Shown: positions 57,762 to 64,000 of the stretch, piece by piece
Numbering within the stretch: position 1 is the first letter of the stretch
How the letters are laid out: the number at the start of each line of letters is the position of its first letter
DNA from: Scolanthus callimorphus
Lineage: Eukaryota; Cnidaria; Anthozoa; Actiniaria; Edwardsiidae
Direction: 5' to 3'
Length of the DNA: 64,000 nt
Assembly (NCBI GenBank): GCA_033964015.1
Contig: CM066912.1
Span: forward strand, 12,187,399-12,251,398
Position numbers and translations under genes: made by a program
The notes under the pieces: model-generated
Databases searched by the model: none
What the model saw: the letters and a program-made list of their open reading frames with translations, nothing else
Told to the model about the DNA's origin: nothing

Positions 57762-60264
57762 GTAAGTTTGCAATGGTCTTGTGTCACACAAACGATAACA
57801 TAGGGGAAGTAGACTAAGGCCTAGTTTCCATATAGTCTTATCTGTCGTATCTGTCGCATCAGTCGACCCGTGAAACAATGGCCATTGTCATTATTATTTT
57901 GTTTCACGGTTGACTGATACGACAGATAAGACTATATGGAAACTTGTCTGTGGAACTGTGAAAAGGAATAATACTCATCCCCATTGGTTGATTATGAGAG
58001 GGGGAAAACTCTGGACCCTTCCTGCAGACAGAGAAAAACAATTTCGCCAATATTCTTCACTTGTGCTAATGGCCATATTGTTGTACCAAGTTAAGTTTCA
58101 AGTTAATTATTATTATTGCCCTGATTACTTTGAAAAGGTAATAAATGGCACTGCCCGCTAGTACAAAATTGGTCTAGGCGGGCAGTGAAAATACAATACA
58201 GAAACAAAGTGTAACATTAATATAGGTTCGAGCTCCCCGCAAGAGATGTATTCCATATAATGACTGTGTGTATCATGATCTGCATGCGGTACACGCAACC
58301 TGAATGGCAGGCGCAATTCACCGACGCATTCATTGTTATACCCCTAGTTACTGTTGCTACGTCGGACAAACCAAATTTTATCTTTGGCATAGAGCGCGGA
58401 AATGACACCGATTGCAGGGAGGTGTTAGAAGTTGTTGCATGCAATTTGGATTTTATATTTTTATCTTGAAAAGCTAAATAACTATTGAAAAATCTTCGAT
58501 ATTCAAGTTTGTGGCTCGGATATTTTGAATTCCGTAGGGAAAACTTCCTATTGTTTGCTATGAGTGGGCGGAGCTATCGTCAAAATAGGGATCGGTCTAT
58601 ATTAGGGGGACTCGACATGCGACTGTTTGTTCGGAGTTCGCGATAGTAAGCGAGTGGATTTCTGCTAAACGATTGCGCTTGATCTGCTTCCAGCTATATT
58701 ACCAATACAAGCGGTATAAGCAAATCTATTGATGATTTGTTTGTTGGCTACGATAACCGGCTACGGCCGTATTATGGAGGTGAGCTTAATATAGCGCTGT
58801 TCACGCAGACGTCATCCATTGTTATTAATGTGCCAACCAGAGATCGATTGGTTCACAGAACAAAGGGCGCTATTCAATGTACGGTTGGCACATTAGCATT
58901 ACAATGGCAATGTTGATAAACAGTGAATGGTGCTATAGGCATAGTTTCTCGAAACCCAGCACCATGTTACTCTACCATCTCCTTACTTCCTTTTCAGAGG
59001 AATCCGTTTTGTCTGTGCACCGTCAGGGTACATAAGGGAAAAGGTCAAAACAAATGAAATCTGGTCTGGACCCAATTTGGGGGAGGTTGGGTAGGGCCAG
59101 CTGCCTATCACCAAAAAATTTCCAAAAACTCAATAAACAAAAAATTATTTTTTAAATAGCTTTTTAGTCATAGAACCAATTCTGATTAGAACCACATCAA
59201 ACAATCCGCAATGTCCTATCATTTCGTTTATTAATGCATTCAGATTTTGCATAGCCCCCCTAGGAAAGAAGTTAAGGTGTTCAAAATCAGAGGGGCTGGG
59301 GTGGTACCAGGCGGTGACCGTTACCTCTCTGGCCCAAATTGGGTCCCTATCTGGGGCCTGTGTTTTGACCTGCCCCTTCAGGCATGTATATACATGGCAC
59401 ACACATTGAAACTATCGCAAAACATATTGACTTAGGTGTATTTAAACATAATATTCGACAGAGGAGGGTATGATTTGAATCCCTATTTGTTTTTCTGTTC
59501 AGACTTGCTAGCAGAGAGTCGAATGATCCGAAATTATAGGGATTAAAAACCGGTTTTCCGACTCCCGTGCTTTTTGGTCGGTGATGGTCGTCGGGAATTT
59601 TTAGTTTCACCCCTTAAAGATACCAAAAAGGGCGTGGTTCAAATAAGTAGTCTTTGATTAAAATGTTGTCTTTTGTGTTGCTCAATTTATCGTCTTGCCA
59701 ACAATGCAAGTACTCTCTCTCTCTCTCTCTCTTTTTCTTGAAGGTTTGCTGCTGTGTTAGAGCCCTAGAAGATACCAATCTACATTAAATTTTATTGCAG
59801 ATCAAGGTCACCCCTAAAAGAGACCAAAACCTGTGATTTTAACCCTTAAAAAATACGGCGATCATCCCCGGGATCCCCCCGGGCATCCCAGTATATTAAC
59901 TATGATGTAGGTGACACCTTCACATGGCAATTTTTTTTTCTTTCTTGCCGTGTTATTGTTGCTGATGCCAATATGCTAAAGGTTGCCATTTTTAGATTTG
60001 GATTTCTCTTTTAAATTAAGAAAACATAATATAAGGGGATCAAGGAGATTGCTGGGCCCAGCGTCTCGACCCCTTACACTTTTACATACCAAATTTGAGC
60101 CTAAAAGGAACCCCTTTCCGGAAAACGTACCCTTTTTAGGTTTTCCTTGATGGGTCGTCGACCCTCTATACTTATATTAATCCTGATTCTCTTCAGGTCC
60201 AGCTCTTAATATATCTGTCTACATGTCCGTCGTGTCGTTCAGCACCGTATACGAGAAGGACATG
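57670..60264 (+). CDS. GABA-A/glycine-type Cys-loop receptor, N-terminal part; three exons
   Basis: The exons are 57670-57761, 58694-58779 and 60197-60264. All have consensus splice sites, and the phases agree at both junctions. The product begins with a signal peptide (MAEFRLVQLCAVLIVVGGVDA). It continues with KSIDDLFVGYDNRLRPYYGG, which contains the GYDNRLRP motif of GABA-A subunits. It then has PALNISVYMSVVSFSTVYEK, the first beta-strands of the ligand-binding domain. The third exon is exactly 68 bases and ends in phase 0, as in vertebrate GABA-A and glycine receptor genes. The product should be a pentameric ligand-gated channel subunit at the plasma membrane. The Cys-loop, channel helices and selectivity filter lie beyond the window, so ligand and ion choice are unknown. 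Confidence 0.85.
57823..57944. mobile_element. Fold-back element in Cys-loop receptor intron 1
   Basis: AGTTTCCATATAGTCTTATC and its inverse GATAAGACTATATGGAAACT form arms of about 50 bases containing GTATC(T/A)GTCG. It lies 62 bases past the exon 1 donor. Confidence 0.85.
58694..58779 (+). CDS. Cys-loop receptor exon 2 (GYDNRLRP)
   Basis: 86 bases between ATCTGCTTCCAG and GTGAGC. It carries an NTS glycosylation sequon and the conserved LxxGYDNRLRP block that precedes the first beta-strand. Phase 2 in, phase 1 out. Confidence 0.85.
60197..60264 (+). CDS. Cys-loop receptor exon 3 (68-base exon)
   Basis: It lies between GATTCTCTTCAG and GTAAGG. It encodes GPALNISVYMSV then VSFSTVYEKDM, matching the V-x-V-x-x-S-x-x-x-(V/I)-x-E-x-x-M pattern of anionic Cys-loop receptors. 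It contains one NIS sequon. Confidence 0.85.
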
Positions 60265-60612
60265 GTAAGGGAATCCTATTCACCTGTCACGTGACTACAA
60301 ATATCTCCTGAAATCGTGCCCTAAATGCTAAATAAACCTAGCCTGCGAACAGGCTCTCCTGTGTTGTTATTCGGAGTTTTTTGTTTCGAGTTCAGGAACC
60401 CTGTGGCGCGCGGTCGGGGTCGGGGGAGCGTGGGGCCGAGCACAGAAAGGAGAGCCTGCAACGGCCTTTGTTCGTTACGAGTACTCCGTTCAAAATCCAA
60501 ACGTAAAATACTGATTGGCCAATTTCTCACGTGACGACAGAAACCATCAGAGCGTGCTACAACGTGCTACAAGTGCTGAAATCAAAATGGCGGCGAATGT
60601 TGACACAAATTC

Positions 60613-61099
60613 TCAACTACATAACGCCATCGAAGCGCTTTCCGTACACGCCTCAAAGCCTATCAAACTGAAGAGAGAGCAAGAGGTTGACTTTCTCGAA
60701 GGACTTCTCCCTGGCGTTGAAACAACTACTCGCTTTGAGACGAGCGCTTGTCGGGGTTTATTAATATCTGCTAGAGCCGTGGAAAGCTTGCAATAATTCA
60801 ATACTTTTCTAAAGCATCCAGGGCAGATTCTTGTAGACAGCGAGTTTTTGTTTTCCAGCTTGACACCAGCACTACCGAACAGCGACGAAAGCACTAAATT
60901 TTGACAACCATAGATCTCTGTTGCAAGGTTTGAATACGTTGACAAACGACGCTAGAGAACCGTATTTTGTTCTCAAAGAACACTTGCAAAGCCTACAGAA
61001 ATCGTCAGTTGTGACTGATACGCTTTCGGGCTTTCTACCCTTTCGTCTATAGGTTTTCTTTGGCGTTTCTTGGAGATTCATGCAGACGCGGAGAAGCAC
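60613..61099 (-). pseudogene. ZAD-like zinc-binding gene fragment with frameshift
   Basis: It reads MNLQETPKKTYRRKGRK, then DDFCRLCKCSL. After a frameshift near 60945 it continues with SSLFGSAGVKL, STRICPGCFRKVLNYCKL and VVSTPGRSPSRK. The two CxxC pairs and spacing resemble a ZAD-type (FCRxCK...CxxC) zinc-binding module common in invertebrates. It stops early after SMALCS. The family call is from memory and moderate; an unrecognised intron could replace the frameshift. Confidence 0.45.
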
Positions 61100-61255
61100 G
61101 TGAACCGGTTAAAACAAACTTTCTGTTTTGACAGTTGTTTGGATGAGTGAGCATGACCCCAAGGGTCACTTCCGGTGAATTTTGATAGGTTCGTGCCATT
61201 TTGATGATTGACAAGAGATTAACAAATGTAATCAGGCGGAAAAAGGGGCAGTTCC

Positions 61256-61495
61256 CAAACAATACAGAGACTATTGCAGGCGCTAGCCTCGCAAGCTCGG
61301 CTCGAAATCCACTCGCTATCGCGAGCGGATTTCTCCTAGCCCCCCCCCCCCCCCCCCGAGAATTCGCAAACAAGCTACCCAAAATCGCAACAGAATTCGC
61401 AAACAAGCTACCCAAACTTCGCCACGCCAGCTATCACAAGCGGATTTCTCCTAGCCCCCTAGAACTCTAACTAGCGCCTGTGTGCAGGCTAAAAT
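61256..61495. repeat. GC-rich repeat with duplicated modules
   Basis: GCGGATTTCTCCTAGCCCCC occurs twice (about 61323 and 61439), and CAAACAAGCTACCCAAA also occurs twice. A C run lies at about 61341-61357. AGGCGCTAGCCT-like sequence at the left and CTAGCGCCTG...GCAGGCTA at the right suggest inverted ends. Confidence 0.6.
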
Positions 61496-61558
61496 AAACC
61501 TTATGGGTGTAAAGGACATTTTGTACGGAGAGAAAATGTGGAGGTGATAGCACTTTCA

Positions 61559-61810
61559 TAGCCTGCTTGCAGGCGGTACTGCGTGTTTTTATCGCGGAAA
61601 ACCCGGTCCGTTCGATGATCGGGCGCCATCTTGGAATTTTGAGGCGCGCGGTCCCGGGGGCGAGCTCCCTTCCTCCTCCCCCCTCCCCTTCGCCCGATTT
61701 TTGCGCTCGCCCCCGGGACCGCGCGCCTCAAAATTCCAACATGGCGCCCGATCATCGAACGGACCGGGTTTTCCGCGATAAAAACACCCAGTACCGCCTG
61801 CAAGCAGGCT
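61559..61810. mobile_element. Long-stem MITE with 10-bp target duplication (Mutator-like)
   Basis: The arms of about 115 bases are almost perfect inverses (TAGCCTGCTTGCAGGCGGTA ... TACCGCCTGCAAGCAGGCT), through the GC-rich GGTCCCGGGGGCGAGC. The flanks carry the direct repeat AGCACTTTCA at 61549-61558 and 61811-61820. A 10-base duplication fits Mutator-like elements. It has no coding content. Confidence 0.85.
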
Positions 61811-62111
61811 AGCACTTTCACGACTGAGATAAGTTTTAACGCACTCGATTTGTTGCAGTAAAAGTTAACTTTTTAACGTTTTCTTGTGTTTTTCAGCTTT
61901 AGCAAAAGTAGTCTCTGTACACAAATGTCATTTGTTTTTTGTGCGTGGTGCCAGAAAATTGCTTTATTTTGGAGAAACTGGCAGATCGCGTTATTGCGCG
62001 AGCAAGAAAAGGTCAATTTATCTGCTCTACAGCTTACGCAAAATTCCTTTTTTTACTTTTTGCTCGTTTGATCAAGTTTTTAAAGAGTCTAGAATGCTCG
62101 TGACTTTATTG

Positions 62112-62480
62112 TGATAGCCCAGCAACCTTAAATTGATCGCACCAGCCTCCCTCAAAGAGAGTATCTTGGAAGCTTTATCCTGGCACTGTAGGATGCCGAA
62201 AGTTTGAGAAGTTGAGAATATTCCTCTGAAACAGTAAACATTGATCGGATAAGCCTTCAGTCCTCGAAGCTAATATCCCGGTAGGATGCCGAAAGTTTAA
62301 AGCCAATATCAAAATCTCAAAACACCCGCGAAATTCCTTCACTTTTAATATTCTGACAGCCCAGCAACTTTAAAAAGTACACATTGATCGCACAAGCCTT
62401 CAATCCTCAAAGGGAGTATATTGGAAGCTTATCCCGGCTGTGTAGGATGCAGAAAGTTTGAGAATATCTCTCCGAAATCG
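62112..62480. repeat. Diverged direct repeat, two to three copies
   Basis: GACAGCCCAGCAAC (or GATAGCCC...) is followed by CATTGATCGCAC(A/C)AG, then (T/C)CTCAAAG.GAGTAT, then GTAGGATGC(C/A)GAAAGTTTGAG. The series occurs at about 62112 and 62355, with a partial copy near 62230. Confidence 0.7.
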
Positions 62481-62499
62481 GCCATACATGTCGTCGTTC

Positions 62500-64000
62500 G
62501 TGTTGCGTTCGCCTTCGGTAGTTGCCGACAAGAGGCTGGGTGTCTAGGAACTCCTGAATCGACTCAGCATACAGACAACGCGTGACATCGATATTGCGTG
62601 ATTCTCAGACAAAACGTCACGTTGCGAAACGCAATTAGAACCTGTTTAGGCCAAATTACCACCATGCATAAATGTAGGATTTATCAATCGAATATGGCTC
62701 ACATCCATATTAATTTTAGGGCAATACTCAACACAATACAAATTGAGAGGATCGAATTTGCAATCGAATTTGCGGCCCTAATTACATTGCTATCTGAGAT
62801 ATCTGGCTATATAACGAGATTAAAATAAACCTACGATAATAGTGCATGTTGATCGTCATTTAAACGTACTCTCATGCCCGTAAACAAAACAACTATCTAG
62901 CCGAACTAACTGTTTAACAGTGCAATGCTTCTTAAAAGTGAACACAATTGTCCAAACGACGATATTTAGAGAAGTTGGGTTAAAAACTATATCGACTCAA
63001 TTTATTGACTTTTTTGAGGCGCCTGTGTCCACTGGTTCGACAGTTCGATTGATGCACTATAAATGATAGATACAGCACACGAAATGTGGTGAAATAAACG
63101 GTGTCAGTGTTTATCGAATTGTCTGCTTCAGTAATGGTGTCCTTCCTTGGAAGAAGAAGGTTTTCTTCACAGTTAAATGCGGAGGACCAAGCTTTAGCGC
63201 AACTAGCCGACTATCCGACTGTAACGCTGAAGTTATAACAACATAAGCTCACCTCTACCAGAAGAAAGGCCTCGCTTTTCCTCTGTAGATGCCATCAGGA
63301 AAATACCAGAAGACACTTTGTACTAGACGATGATCAATGAGTGTTTCAGGGCATGAATGTTGCCTGATACCTGTGCCATATTCGAGCCCCATGATCATGA
63401 ACTAGAGATGAATGTTATCGATATACGACACCATATACTGGATTTCGGCGCCATTTATACTAACCAATCATATGCGAGATGGAATCGGCCTAGGCTCCGC
63501 TCGGGCAATTTTTTGGATAATTCACCATAGGTGACATTCCCTGATATATATTATTTCGTTACACTAGGTCGACAGGTCGCAGGTTGCTCTTACTTTTACT
63601 TAATAAGCGATATTTGAAGATAGAAGATTAGCAGCACCATGTTTTCAGCAGCCATATTGTAACTATACTTTACGGATTTTACGTGGGAAGCATTTTTACA
63701 TGCTATAGTAGTGGGAGTAGTGTTTTGCGACCAATGCAAAGTTATTGAAATGCATCTCTAGCTGTAAAGTATGAATAAAGTACTTGTCTTAGGTGAGGCC
63801 TGATTGATGAGAACTATATTTGCACTTACATGCTCAGTGATTTGGGACAATGCAAAGTTCGGTTAAATACATTGTAAAGTATGAATAAAGCGTTTTGCAA
63901 AAACGTACAATTTAAGGTACCTTGTCACAGTATATTTACAGCAAGAAGAAAAAAGTCTCACTGGCTAAATAATTTCCTCGTTAGAACTGTTAATAAGTAT
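62500..64000. other. No supported gene; receptor exon 4 not found
   Basis: I searched the plus strand for the next, roughly 220-base, Cys-loop exon and did not find it. A short duplication (GTAAAGTATGAATAAAG at about 63763 and 63872) lies near the right edge. Confidence 0.45.

Noticed and set aside
58975..59035. Possible extra Cys-loop exon after CTTCCTTTTCAG
   Set aside because: It would end in phase 2, while the 68-base exon needs phase 1, and its translation lacks family residues. Exon 2 joins exon 3 directly in phase.
1..64000. CRISPR arrays, operons, phage or bacterial defence systems
   Set aside because: Introns, LINEs, MITEs and poly(A) signals show a eukaryotic nuclear window. The tandem arrays have no spacer diversity.

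Overview
This is a eukaryotic, intron-rich, AT-rich nuclear window. It contains cell-surface genes with consensus GT-AG splice junctions, relics of non-LTR retrotransposons, and a very high density of short inverted-repeat transposons. The gene families (adhesion GPCR, GABA-A-type Cys-loop receptor, a glycine-rich/von Willebrand A protein) and the style of the repeats suggest an invertebrate animal. My best guess is an anthozoan cnidarian (coral or sea anemone). That is an inference from familiarity with such repeats, not from a database match.

Most long open frames here are not genes; they lie inside repeats. Real coding sequence is split into small exons. I found them by pairing splice sites and requiring reading phases to agree across every junction. 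Three multi-exon genes came out. (1) 3268-6223, minus: six consecutive exons of an adhesion GPCR (GAIN domain, GPS cleavage site, first transmembrane helix); the rest of the 7TM lies off the left edge or was not found. (2) 10157-20612, minus: a complete nine-exon model for a secreted protein with signal peptide, glycine-rich domain, VWA domain and Ser/Thr-rich stalk, with a poly(A) signal at 9994-9999. (3) 57670-60264, plus: the first three exons of a GABA-A/glycine-type Cys-loop receptor, including the classic 68-base exon; the remainder lies off the right edge. Single candidate exons occur at 29888-29967 (minus), 35448-35505 (plus), 27623-27929 (plus) and 57352-57413 (minus).

The central part, about 20.7-57 kb, is mostly mobile and repetitive DNA. 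It holds tandem arrays (14, 139 and, at the left, 76 bases), many fold-back elements, two related piggyBac-like elements (one split by a LINE), a 1.9-kb element with dense subterminal repeats, and a 5.3-kb giant palindrome (40845-46150) built of four related units. Three younger elements have inserted into that palindrome, and its sister units preserve the empty sites. At the right end, a frameshifted zinc-binding (ZAD-like) gene fragment and two GC-rich fold-backs lie downstream of the receptor exons.

The three genes all encode extracellular or membrane proteins, but nothing shows that they act together. I saw no CRISPR array, operon or prokaryotic system.
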